Below the pieces are notes generated by a model, which ran no database searches, was not told where the DNA came from, and was given only the letters and a program-made list of their open reading frames with translations. Of a stretch of DNA of 64,000 bases, positions 47,401 through 57,679 are shown piece by piece. The stretch comes from Incurvaria masculella (Eukaryota; Arthropoda; Insecta; Lepidoptera; Incurvariidae), in NCBI GenBank assembly GCA_946894095.1, contig OX335647.2, positions 13,410,001 to 13,474,000 of the forward strand, written 5' to 3'. Position numbers and translations under genes: made by a program. Positions within the stretch are counted from its first letter, which is position 1, and every line of letters starts with the position of its first letter.

Positions 47401-50400
47401 CCTTTCTACAAGTGCAACCGCTTCCGCCTCCGCCGCACCCCTTTCGCGGACGTCACGTCGAACGATATCACCGATAGCCAGCAACAGCGATTGGTCATTC
47501 CGGATCCAAAGAAGAATGTATTCCATGCAGAGTGGGCAGTCTGAGTTCTCACCTACATTGGCGTTTACGGCAAACCGATCGACTGGCGTTTTCTCCAAAC
47601 TCCATACAAGTTTTTACTAGGTATTCTGTGGTTTTACTTCTTTAAGCTGTCAAAGTCAAACGCGGACTTCCGATTTGTATGAAAACGCGGAGTGGACGTA
47701 AACAGCAACGTCGACGTATTTACGGCAACGTTGAGTAAGCTGTCAAATCAAGCTCGGACTCGCAAATGTTAGTTCGCTTAACGCCCGCTGCGCGCGCTCT
47801 TCAATTTCTGCATGCATTTGTAAAACGCCAGTCGATCGGTTTGCCGTAACGCCAATTTAGGTGACAACTTAGACTACCGGCTCTGAGTCCTAATTCGGAA
47901 AGAAGGTTCAATGGTACTTCGAGAACCAATAACCATTTGGAATGTTTATAATTTGACGGGAATGATAGAAAGGTACTCCGCGAATTCGCAAAAATTTGGA
48001 AGGGGAATAATTTCACTCCGAAACTGTTTAAGGGTACTCCGAAAACCTGTAAAAATCCGGATTGAAGAAAGTGGACTTCTAACACTAGTTATTTTATTTT
48101 TTTATTTTATTTATAAGGCGCCAAAACGGTTGTACATACCTACATATTATTTACAGAAATAGTGTCATCAAATTAACTACAGAATATAAACAGCAAAAGA
48201 CACACAAGTACATTATAGAATAGATACATCACATAAGTTAAAATAGAGTTATAAAACGAAAGCAACTAAAGATCTACAGTCAGTCAGTCAGTCAGTCAGG
48301 GTGTTTGCGTCCACTGCTGGACATACGCCTCTCCAATCCTTCTCCAGTCCTCCCGGCCCTCAGCGGTACGGAACCACTGCTTTCCGCCGACGCACTTGAA
48401 GATCTACACATTTTTAAATATCTGAAACTTTAAACGTAACTTTTGAAATAAAGAAATAACAAAAAATCCCCAATAGGACGATATAGAAGTAAGCAACAAG
48501 AGAGAAAGAAAATGAAACAAAATTAAAGTACTTTATATTTAAAAAACTACTACTTTCGGTTACATGTATTAGGTTCTAGTGCACACAACTGGGGATCTGC
48601 GCATGTAAGAATTGAGCCCCGTTATTCGCATGCAAAACCTTACTCAGGCCAGTTATGCGTCCTAAGGTTTTACTCGTATTAAATTCCCTCGTGACCGTGA
48701 ATACGGACCGTCGAGGAGCATTCCGAGGCCCAAGCCGCAGCCACGTCGGCCGCGGAGCCACGGCTACGTGCGGCGAGCGCATTCCGCGGTCAACCTTCCG
48801 GGTTCGTAAAATTGCGTTTACACAAATGCTCTTATTCTCCCACCGCGCCGAAATGTTGTGTATTTGTAGTGGTTTGTTTAAACTGTGCAAGCACTGTTTT
48901 TCTATGTTCATATTCTATAACTGTTGCACTTTTTGTACAAGTACACCTTTACCTATGGCTTGCCATTGCTCCTGGATTAACGACCCCATTTTAGGCGAAG
49001 AGGTTGGGCCTTATGTTTTGTTTGTGTAACTTGATATGGATGGCTAATACCACATCCAAGAAAGTAACAAGGAAATGTAGAAATTAAGTAGGTATTAGAT
49101 TTACCTAGTTTACCTTGCTCAAAATAGCTTTATTTGATCGAACTAGATGTCTGATGACCATTGGCATTGTAAAATTGTGTTTGGTTTCAAGTTATAAGGT
49201 CCGAAAGTTCGAATTTTTCGCGCGTTTTATTCAATAACTTTGGAGGTGGATTTCGCAATTATTAAGTAAGAAAATCGTAAAAAGATTAGTCATCAGACAT
49301 AGCTTATTTAATCAAGATTAATGATCTATTTTGTTTTTGTTAGATTTTTGACTACAGCGGTCGTGGTTTACTTTTAGCTATAAGTCCGCCCGGGTTGGGC
49401 CACCTTAAGGTGTCCCTTCCCGGTGGGACTAACTCATTCGCGAGCACGGTACAAAACCGTGCTATTGCGCTCTGGGACCTTCTATGTTTCAAAGAAAAAG
49501 ACAGGCTCCATGATGAGGCGGATGCAACATGTCCACAAAGCAGACAATGCGCATAGTGTTTGATTTGCTAAGATTTACGAAAATTTTCTTCTAGACTAAA
49601 AGTAAACCACGACCGCTGTAGTCAAAAATGTAACAAAAACTATTTTTTTTATAAATTTTCATGAAACAATGTCTGATGACTAATCTTTTTAAGATGTTTA
49701 GATTTTATCGTTGAGTAATCCACCTCCAAAGCTATTGTATAAATTACGCGAAAAAATCTAACTTTCAGACCTTACAACTTACAAACCAAACACAGTTGTA
49801 CAATGCCAACGGTCATCAGACATCTAGTTCGATCAAATAAAGCTATTTTGAGCAAAATTTTGGATCTCTGACAGGAAATATGGGCGTGATCTTCTTTCCC
49901 CGTTTGTATGGGGAGTTGAGCGGGATGGCCCACCTTAAGAAGTATCCCTGAATTTGGAGACCCTACAACTCCGAAAGGATGTAGCCTCCGCCCCCTTTTT
50001 ACCTTGGCTCAATGCGGAACAGGGAGATAATGCACATATTCACAGTCGACATTCTAAAAATAAGAACCCACCGATCTTCTAGATTCTTTATCCGAGGTGT
50101 TTCCCCCAAAGTACAACCTGGGGTCCTTTACACATGGTGTGAAGAAGCACCTGGTCGGCCGGCATGGTTTTCGCAGCCCCTCGTAAGTTCGAAATCCCAT
50201 GGGCTTCGTCGGGCACATTGATTGGTCCTGGCGTATGCCATATGCCGCGTTTAAAATAAAAAAAAGTAAATAGACTTTTTCGTACTAAATACGTCGCTTT
50301 TTTCAATGACTGTGATATGTATGTAGAATCGACCGTGAAGCAAGGACACATTAAAGTTAAGTAAGAACTGGATTGAAATGGTTGGTATATACATACATAG

Positions 50401-53400
50401 AGTCTGTCAAATCAATCGTGATTTCCCAAATAATATCAAGGAGTCAAAAATCATAGTATGGCAACAGTCACATAAAAAAAAAATTGATATTGGGGAAATT
50501 AAACTAAAATTATCTTGATATTTAATTAATAAAGTTTGATTTACTTTTGTAAAAAAATTAACTAACATGTTTTATTTTGTTCAGGAGTCATGTTATTGTA
50601 TTAGGAGTCATAATCAAAACCTGCGGCGAGATATACTCTAGACCACACATTACGTCATTTTTGCATCAGATTCACTCTCAATTTACATTTCCCCAAGACT
50701 AATTACGACGATTAATTTCATTTTCTACGATTCCGTCATATTCCACATACTTTTCGTCCAGATCGAAAACATGTTTCCATGTGGTTTCCATTCTGCAGGA
50801 GTAACGCTTCGCACTCGTCGATGATCGCACATTCTATATATTTGGCCTAAATACAGATATTTGGCAATGGGGTTTTCAAAACATCAGCCGTGCCCTAATT
50901 CGAGCTAAATAATGGAAAAATATAAAATACTAGTTCAAGATTGGTATCGTTTCCATATAAATAAAGGACGAGAATGATTACAGATTTTCTAAGAAAAAAA
51001 CGAGAAAATTTAAAAAAATATTAAAAACGCAACATGCAATTTTTTTTATTGAACGATTATTTGAAAACCAAAACAAAATTATCGAAATAAAAATATGTCT
51101 CTGGAAGATGAACTATTTTATATATCTCTTAAGTGTAGTAAAAAAATCAATAAACCGCGCGTCGGAGCAGATTACAGCGCGCAGTCGAGACCGTTGTTGG
51201 GTTCAGGTTGGGAAGTAGCGTATGTTCATGTTTTTTGTGCTGTGTATATTTACTGTTTTTATTAAATACAATAATTTATACTAACCTGACATAGATTGCT
51301 GATACCACCTAATGTCATAATCATGTCCCAACATATTACTCTACTAATTGTAGTATTTATCTTCCTGAAACTGAATAAAAACTCCATAAATGTAGAAAAA
51401 AGTTTTATTACAGTTACTGTTACAGGTAATACTCTTAATTCGATGTAGATGAAATGTGTTTTAATGCAGTTGCACCTAGCCCCCCACGAAGTCCATGCAC
51501 GCATGTGGAGCAACAGGCAGGTTGGCCCATATTGGCTCCCATTTGTTCTTCCATCCCCACTAGGAAGGACTTTTGCTGGTGTCGGTTTCCACTTGTTTCG
51601 CATCAAAAGAATGACTGATGACAGAGGCAATAGAATCTGCCACCGGGTTCAAGGTATTTTTATGGGCGTCGACTGGCCCAGAAACATCTGTCGCGATGCT
51701 TGGGAATCCGTTTTAAGCCCGGACCGCATGATCTGAATAAAACCGAATGGACGGAATCTCGGCCATGCCCACCGATCGAACCACATGTCACGGAAACGCG
51801 TCAGACGGAAAAAAGTTATCAGTCTGCAGAGACGCTCCGCGTCAGCCGCTCTGCCGTCCAAGTCGCCGCATGGGGCTTGTCATGATAAATGAACTTGTTC
51901 GGTGCACAGGCTAGTGAGTGATTAATCCTGACGGTCAGTTGTCAAAAGTCATATTAAAACACTCACCTGCCTATTCACCTGGCGAGTTAATATGCCATAG
52001 TAACCCCCTGATCGTAAGTGGGTTCTCTATTTTCCCGTGTAAACACTAATGGACTCCCTGAGTATTGAAGAACATGTGTGTATAGCATATGCAATAAACA
52101 AGAGGAAAAAAACTTTATTTAAAAAACATACAGTAGTATTCAGAGTGGTCGGACTAACTTTAGTACCCTATGAAGGTCAAAGTAAACCGCATTTTGTATG
52201 GTTCTAACGTACTAAATTTTGACTGTTCACTTTGAATACGATGGCAAGGTAAGAAAAACTGAAGGTACATTTTATAATCTTTACGATAAACTGAGTAAGT
52301 ATACCAAAATTGTTTACTACCCAATGCTCATTCCTTATTTGCCGAGTTATTATTAATCTTAAAGACAGATGTAAAAAAACACTATGCAGAACTCCAATTG
52401 TTGCAGAAGACCAAAGACAGCTTCATTGGTGTATTACACATGCTCAGATACCTCTCCAATGACAATATTAATGAATGATTCTGTATGCAAACCCATCGTA
52501 ATGCATTTAACATTGAAATGTAAGCTATACGCCACTGCCTGATATGACACGCGCTCTGCACGAGGCTCTCGATCGACTAACAAAACTCTTCATGTTCACG
52601 GAATTTTTCATGCAAGCAAGCTGCATGCGGTCGTAGCGCGCAGTTTCAATGTTGGTGAGGCGTCAAAATCCGTGTTTACTTTCGATTCCGTTCGGACAAT
52701 GCTCTACACGGGAAGTTTTTTGTCGGAAAGTACGAAATCAGAGAGTACATGAGGGCCGACCCTTACATTTCCATAGCTGATTCATAAAATACATTTCGGA
52801 CTTGCATTTTAAATTCCGTCCGTCCTGTTTTATTCAGATCATGTGGTCCAGGCCCTAAAGGAAGGACCTTCTCCATGCCATAAATGCAAACATTTGTGGG
52901 CTAATCGGAGTGCCATGGCCACATACTGTAAGCGCCATCAGTTGGTGCTCAATGCTTTTTGCTCTGTGTTAGATATGTAAGTCCTAATAACTCTCTGTTA
53001 TATTCGGAGTGGGCGGACTAACTTTAGTATGTGCGTATTTTTCCTGTTCCGTCTGCACAGGCACTCGTATAACTATGTATTTGTCCCTATGTCCATGTGA
53101 ACTCAAACACGCGCCATCAAAGGTGCCGCAGTTGTACAGCACGGAATTATCTTTCCTATATTGGCCTGTAATTTGTGTGAGTGAAGGGTTGCACAGGGCA
53201 AAAAAAATAGACAGGACAGAAGGACCCCTGGGTCCACCAGGAAGAGACCTTGAGAATACCTAGTCCACAGTCAATTCACCAACTGGCATAACGGACCACC
53301 CCGAGATTATGCACCGCGTGATAGGGCAGCCATCTGTGTTTGTGCGGGATGAAACACGATTCACCAGGTCTCCCTGGCCATGTATTATTTAGCTTTAGAG

Positions 53401-54035
53401 TTACTGGACCACTCCTCTTTGCCGAACTTCCCCTTTCATTTACCATGAAGGTACCATTCTTTTTGTATTACAAATTGAAGGAATTTATATTTTTCATAAT
53501 TTCCATTGACGTAGATCAAATATGTGATTAAAATACTAGAACATTTGGTTTTTCAAATTTTTCTACATTGATGTTATCTAAGTTCTAAGTCAAACTGACG
53601 ATGACATTTGATGCAGGCATGATGGGGATTTACAATGCAGTAAATAGAATTACCGCACCTCGTATGTATTAACAAGTTTTAAAATTTCATTCTACGCTCA
53701 TCCCAAGGCACTTGAAAACACGGCTTGTTGGCATTATTGAGAGTTGTTGTTATTGTTGTTGTTGTATCGCTAGTATTTACTAATAAAGTACAAAATTTGC
53801 TATAATAACGGCCAAGCGCTTTGGCAAAAGAGCAATTGCAAATTAAAACAAAGAGTACAGAAAAAAGGCTGTGTAAACGAAGCCTATGAACACTGCACAG
53901 CAAGCGCAGGAAGAGGCAGGAGAGTCAAGGGTTCAATAGCAAAAATATGACAACATGGGTCGATTTGGTTTCACTCACCTGTTCCTGCGATTCGGAGCGT
54001 ACGCTCGGAGAGCGCTGCACCGTCACAAGCGCCAT
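38350..54035 (-). CDS. ssh: Slingshot protein phosphatase, 5' part (exons 1-2)
   Basis: Slingshot phosphatases dephosphorylate and activate cofilin/ADF to drive actin turnover in the cytoplasm. Exon 1 (54035 down to 53979) encodes MALVTVQRSPSVRSESQEQ and ends at CAG|GTGAGTGA. Its first dozen residues match what I know of the conserved start of fly and vertebrate Slingshot. Intron 1 is 15,567 bp. Exon 2 (38411 to 38350) follows a clean acceptor (TTTTTTTTCCCGCAG), continues in phase with DESGAATDGVDEEDGTRGNT plus AG, and ends at GTGAGTCCC. An acidic stretch at this position fits the family. Only 39 residues are visible. The regulatory and dual-specificity phosphatase domains must lie in later exons, which I could not find here and which are probably beyond the left edge. 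The start has a purine at -3 and G at +4. Confidence 0.82.
38412..39084. other. start of ssh intron 1 (3' side), unassigned
   Basis: The polypyrimidine tract of the exon 2 acceptor lies at about 38415-38432. Beyond it there is nothing recognisable. Confidence 0.4.
39085..39482 (-). mobile_element. tRNA-headed SINE, head truncated
   Basis: The tail GGCTAATACCACACCCAATG is at the left. The body (TTGAACTGAATGGTAAACAC, CACCAACCCAAGCGGGC) follows, then CTCAGAAAGAGAAATAAAAC and CATGACCTCTGGCAT, where the B-box part of the head ends abruptly. Confidence 0.7.
43001..43243 (+). repeat. 5' LTR
   Basis: 243 bp. It differs from the 3' LTR by a few substitutions and a 14-bp length change in the ACTAGAGGAGAGCAGCCG segment. 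Confidence 0.85.
43245..43263 (+). promoter_or_regulatory. primer-binding site, tRNA-Trp type
   Basis: TGGTGACCCCGACGTGATT, one base after the 5' LTR. Its complement fits the 3' end of insect tRNA-Trp (...CACGTCGGGGTCA plus CCA) as I know it, so minus-strand synthesis would be primed by tRNA-Trp. Confidence 0.75.
43481..43628 (+). repeat. 54-bp tandem repeat inside the LTR element
   Basis: Just under three units starting GCAGCCGTCACCCAGCATC, keeping frame (18 codons). They account for the 125-codon ORF at 43321-43698, which has no retroviral domain. Confidence 0.8.
43705..43933 (+). repeat. 3' LTR
   Basis: 229 bp, TGTAGCGACC to TTTCCACA, followed by the ATGT target copy. Confidence 0.85.
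44150..45545 (-). mobile_element. RTE-like LINE in right arm
   Basis: Minus-strand pieces are ADRSKLSAETLTLLE-type linker, RRKQILKSRERMG, PARFRKGYGTMDHIFTMRQ, FVDYEKAFDSVENS, and LPQHLKTQIYDQCVHPVMTY then GCETWTLTV near the spacer. It extends further 3' than the left-arm copy. Frameshifted throughout. Confidence 0.75.
46785..47538. other. unassigned intronic DNA
   Basis: A 125-codon minus-strand ORF (47221-47598) takes its first ~20 residues from MITE D and the rest from a GC-rich patch. No domain seen. Confidence 0.35.
47539..47877 (+). mobile_element. MITE D, complete copy 4
   Basis: 339 bp with both full ends: AGTCTGAGTTCTCACCTACA at the left and GGTGACAACTTAGACT at the right. Terminal inverted repeats of about 55 bp run through ACCGATCGACTGGCGTTTTC. 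This is the reference copy for the family in this window. Confidence 0.85.
48279..48405 (-). mobile_element. non-LTR retrotransposon 3' end with TGAC tail
   Basis: Minus strand: CAGCAGTGGACGCAAACACC, then five to six units of TGAC. 3' ends reading CAGTGGAC plus a short tandem tail are typical of lepidopteran RTE-like elements. Confidence 0.6.
48406..49114. other. unassigned intronic DNA
   Basis: Overlapping 111-124-codon ORFs on both strands at 48576-49029 in a GC-rich patch, with no domain. A SINE-tail scrap (GATATGGATGGCTAATACCA) lies at 49033. Confidence 0.35.
49115..49938. mobile_element. MITE C, head-to-head pair
   Basis: A minus-oriented, internally deleted copy (49115 to about 49408) and a plus-oriented copy (about 49405-49938) meet at one shared TTAA inside GGGCCACCTTAAGGTG. 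The right copy ends GGATGGCCCACCTTAA. Confidence 0.7.
49940..50262 (+). mobile_element. LINE C-terminal fragment
   Basis: AAGTATCCCTGAATTTGGAG ... CACAGTCGACATTCTAAAAA ... GTGTGAAGAAGCACCTGGTC matches the 35284-35757 LINE with an internal deletion. Confidence 0.65.
50690..50860 (-). pseudogene. possible decayed coding remnant
   Basis: Minus-strand codons read AKYIECAIIDECEALLLQNG, then after a one-base shift WKHVFDLDEKYVEYDGIVEN and a stop. The composition is protein-like (acidic, no runs). It is short and unrecognised, and lies inside ssh intron 1. Confidence 0.25.
50861..51883. other. unassigned intronic DNA
   Basis: A 122-codon minus ORF (51262-51630) and a 95-codon plus ORF overlap. No domain seen. 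Confidence 0.35.
51884..52045. mobile_element. foldback element R, partial copy
   Basis: CATGATAAATGAACTTGTTC, CACTCACCTGCCTATTCACC and GGCGAGTTAATATGCCATAG match the arms of the copies at 17800 and 22512. Confidence 0.5.
52046..53978. other. 5' side of ssh intron 1, unassigned
   Basis: Repeated phrase CGGACTAACTTTAGTA at about 52149 and 53013. A short (GTT)n at 53744-53765. No exon or family recognised. Confidence 0.4.
53979..54035 (-). CDS. ssh: ssh exon 1 coding part (57 nt)
   Basis: Nineteen codons from ATG (54035-54033) to CAG, then donor GTGAGTGA. The 5' UTR continues to higher coordinates. A possible acceptor-like GATTTCTAG lies about 100 bp upstream, so a non-coding leader exon further right is possible. 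Confidence 0.82.
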
Positions 54036-54475
54036 TTCCTCCAGAAACGCACAACAGTTGCAGACAGATCACGAGCACAAAGGCGGCGGGCGCTTCATTT
54101 CAGATTGTCGTTCCACTCCACTCACTGCACTAGAAATCTAAGTCAACTCTAAATACGTCTTTTCACCTTGGCTGCGGGAGCTGCACATGGAGACCAACTG
54201 ATATCCAGCTGATCAAGTTCACTGAACAGCCATCCCACCACATTCCACCGAACACTTCATCCCCCTCAACTCAGCTTGCCCTCATCACAGCGGAGCAAGC
54301 TCACATCGCATCCTGCTTGCCTGCCCAAATCAAGGAGATGTCAAAAAGTTGATGTTCGTACAAGTTCGCTTATAACATTTGGAGATCTTCACTTCAAATC
54401 ACAGAATATAAATCAAATTGACTAAGCGCTTAAACCTATTATGAGAACGTTTTCTTTATTCTCTTTGCTCCCAAC
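54036..54475. other. ssh 5' UTR and possible promoter region
   Basis: Immediately upstream of the ssh start codon on the minus strand. No TATA box is obvious. A transcription start cannot be fixed from sequence alone. Confidence 0.3.
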
Positions 54476-54978
54476 CCGGCGGGCCTAACTCATTCGCGGG
54501 CACGGTACAAACCGTGCTGTTGCGCTCTGGAACCTTCTCTGTTTCAAAGAATAAGACAGGCTCCGTGATGAGGAAGATGCAACATGTCCACAAAAAAGAC
54601 AATGTGCATAGCGTATGATTTGGTAAGACTTACGAAAATTTTAATTTCAAAACTACTTATAGCTAAAAGTAAACCACAACCGCTGTAGTAAAAAATCTAA
54701 CAAAAATCAAATAGATTATAAATCTTGATTAAATAAGCTATGTCTGATGACTAATTTTTTTAAGATGTTCTTACTTTATCATTGCGTAATCTACCTCCAA
54801 AGTTATTGTATAAAACGCGCGAAAAATTCAAACTTTCGGACCTTATAACTTAGAAACCAAACACAATTTTACAATGCCAATAGTCATCAGACAGAAATTT
54901 TGGATCTCTGACAAAAAATATGGGCGTGATCTTCTTTCCCCTTTTGTATGCGGACAAGAGCGGGATGGGCCACCTTAA
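54476..54978 (+). mobile_element. MITE C, 5'-trimmed copy
   Basis: CCCAACCCGGCGGGCCTAAC to GGGATGGGCCACCTTAA, with the right TTAA at 54975-54978. The left TTAA is missing. Confidence 0.75.
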
Positions 54979-55189
54979 GGGCCGAGTACATACACGAAAG
55001 GACAAAAAATCGAAATCAACGTCAATGTACGATTAAACACGTCACTTTGTATGGACAGTATGGAAGGAACTCCATGCGGTTCACTAAAAGTGACGTGTTT
55101 GAACATTGATTAACTCGGCGGTCTCTTCCTGCAACCGGGGCTAAAACTTTTAGGTAGCGGTAGTTTGGAATGCACGATATAGTAGGTAG

Positions 55190-55560
55190 TCCATAGCCAA
55201 TATCTGCACCGCAGATCCGTCCCGAACGACCGGAAACGCATATGCGTCACCAAAAACTGGAGGCGCAGGTTCGTTGCAAAAGTGGGTATGGTGATATGTA
55301 AATTAGGTTGGGTTAAGTAATATTAGGTTAGATTAGGTTAGGTTTGGTTAGGTTAGGTTAGGTAAGGTTAAGATAGATTAGGTTAGGTTAGGTTAACTAA
55401 CTAACCTAAATAACATAACCGTACTTAACCCAACCTTATTTATATATCACCATACCCATTTTGGCGACGCATCTGCGCCTGCAGTTTTTGGCGACGCATA
55501 TGCGTCTCCAGTTCTTAGCAACGGATCTGCGGTCGGACCGCAGATGCGTAGCCGGCGATG
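55190..55560. repeat. large imperfect hairpin with TTAGG array at apex
   Basis: The left arm CATATGCGTCACCAAAAACT ... GTGGGTATGGTGATATGTAA pairs with the right arm TATATCACCATACCCA ... AGTTTTTGGCGACGCATATG. The right arm continues into degenerate ~27-bp units (TTGGCGACGCAT...) up to 55640. Confidence 0.7.
55302..55396. repeat. degenerate TTAGG array
   Basis: About 15 units of TTAGG/GGTTA with GATTA, GGTTTG and GGTAA variants, sitting in the loop of the hairpin above. This is the insect telomere motif at an internal site. Confidence 0.85.
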
Positions 55561-55669
55561 GAGATATTGGCGATGCATATGTTGGCGAAGCACATATTGG
55601 CGATGAAGCTTGGCGACGGAGATATTGCCGATGTAAATGCAGGGCACCATATAGGACGGGCATGTAAAT

Positions 55670-55765
55670 CTGATAAGTTACTTTCGGTTGCATCGCATGT
55701 TTACATGGGTTACCGAAAAGTAACTTTGGATTTTTTGTAGCTGAAGGTTATGGAAAATGGTGTAT
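55670..55765. mobile_element. foldback element Q, partial copy
   Basis: AAGTTACTTTCGGTTGCAT and TTACCGAAAAGTAACTTTGG are the paired inner arms of Q. Confidence 0.5.
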
Positions 55766-56639
55766 GACACGCTCTTTGGTACGTTCGGCCTATTATGTTA
55801 TTTCCGACGGCTTCGCTTCTTTCTGAAAACGTTTTTAGATGACTCGGACTTTCCATTTAGGTCAGCACATGGCATTTAGTTCAGTGTTTAACGTTGAGTA
55901 GGAACATTTCGGTGCTTACCCTACAGCTTGGCATCTTTAGTTGTCTGTGAGGGAGCCATAAGATAAATCGCATAATGCTATGGTAGCCATACTTAACACG
56001 ACAATTCATTAACGACATTGTAAACGTAGTAGGCGTTGCGCACATTCGGGGATATTTTGTATCCATAATGACGAGGGCTCTATACACCCGAATTTCATTT
56101 TTATTTTATTTTAGTTAAGCATTACTAGTTTCTCGGTATTGGTCAAAATCTCATATAGGAATCTATTATTACTATATTGATAGGGATGCTCTCAAACCAT
56201 TATACTCTTAATTGTCTGTAGGTGGTAGCATTTAAAGGGATATGTAACTATGTGATCAGCTGACAGTAGTAGTTTATGACAAAACTCATAGTATTAAAAC
56301 CTAATGTGCAAGTGTTTCACAGTGTTGTGTTGCCACTGGAGCAGTGCATCGCTTAAAGGTCCTTGCTTACGGTGACGCTTGGCTCAGGTTATCTCTTTCC
56401 CTAAAATATGGTTGAAAGAGGTAATGGCTGTGCCCGGCGTGATGCTCGTGAACGGGTGCTGTTTGTGGGGACTGGCCTGCTCCAATTGGCAACATATTAG
56501 TTGGAGGGGATTGTCTTTGCAAATAAAATGATATTTGTCATGAACTGTTGCATACGGCATGGATTGTAAATTTTTGTGTATTCATGTGAATTTAGTGTTT
56601 TACCTATGTTTTTGTTAAAATGATTGACAAACACTTTTG
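55766..56639. other. unassigned intergenic DNA
   Basis: Between ssh and LYRM9. 56320-56570 looks like ordinary non-coding sequence. No ORF or exon that I can support. Confidence 0.35.
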
Positions 56640-56810
56640 TAAACTTAGACTAAGTGGACGTTGAAAAAAAAAACAGCGGAGTTTCTTTCCAGTTCTTCTT
56701 CGCTGTGTTTTGTTTTGCTGAACTGGCCAATGCTAAAATATGACAAATCCGAGTGCAGTGTACTGTCTATGGATGATGAATAAACAATACAATACAATAC
56801 AATAGCTCGG
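56640..56810 (+). mobile_element. probable LINE 3' UTR with AATAC tail
   Basis: GACGTTGAAAAAAAAAAC ... GATGATGAATAAACAATACA, followed by four AATAC units. A polyadenylation-like AATAAAC ahead of a simple-repeat tail is typical of a LINE end. No coding part remains. Confidence 0.4.
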
Positions 56811-57679
56811 GTGGCAAATTTTGCCAATCTTAAGGGGAATAAATACCTAAATATGAACGTTTTTCTGAAGTCGATTACAGTTAAGCCTTTGGTTGTTAAA
56901 CATTGAAAAAATATTGAGCTTATAGAACGTACGTTTGCGAAGGTACACATCCCCGTTTTGTCCAAAACACTTATATAATAATCGAAATAAAAATATTTCT
57001 AAAAGGACCTTATTTACCTTTCAAAGGCATTTTTTGTTATCTTTCTATATAGAAGAATAAAATAAAAAAAATATACCTTTCAGCCATAACGAGGTACACA
57101 TCCCTCTTGCTGTTAAAACTTTTTTTTTTACAAAATCATATTAGTACCTTGCCGAGCGAGGACGGAGCGCGCGAAACGTGCGTACCCTCCCGCTGACTTT
57201 ACGCTATGGGATATAGGCGACTTAAAGCGTTGGATAACGCGTTGTTTGTTGTGGCCACACAAGTCCATCAACAATTTGTTCTGTGTTACATTACTTTAGT
57301 GTGGCTCCGCCATGGTAAATTGGCCTGCAGCAACGAAGGCAGGCGGCTAAGAAGTTGGCGACCGATATGTGCATAACCTATTTGTGACAGCAGCAAAGAT
57401 TTGGGGTATTTTATGTTCTGTGGGTAAACTATTTTAAATAAGTTCTGTGGCTGAGAGAGATGCGCACAAACATTTTGCAAAGTATTTCTTGTGTTGAGTA
57501 ATAAACCTCTCCTATAGTCTGTTTGAAAGCTAAAACTCAGAAACAAGAAAGGTATTAGTATATTGACACAGTCATCGATCTGTGGCGAGACCAGTAATGG
57601 GTTACGTATTAAGAGCAATGCATTAAAAATGTTAGCGTTGCTTGCAAGCAGGTCGTATGGCTCAAAAGCTACGTCCTTA
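56811..57679. other. LYRM9 upstream region
   Basis: AT-rich, with a CpG-containing patch at 57150-57240. A 138-codon ORF lies antisense at 57286-57702 with no recognised domain. The LYRM9 promoter is presumably here, but I see no diagnostic element. Confidence 0.35.

Noticed and set aside
47221..47598. 125-codon minus-strand ORF as a gene
   Set aside because: Its first part is the terminal inverted repeat of MITE D and the remainder has no domain.
53216..53262. Collagen-like GPLGPPG stretch
   Set aside because: Too short (two Gly-X-Y triplets), no flanking repeats, stops immediately after.
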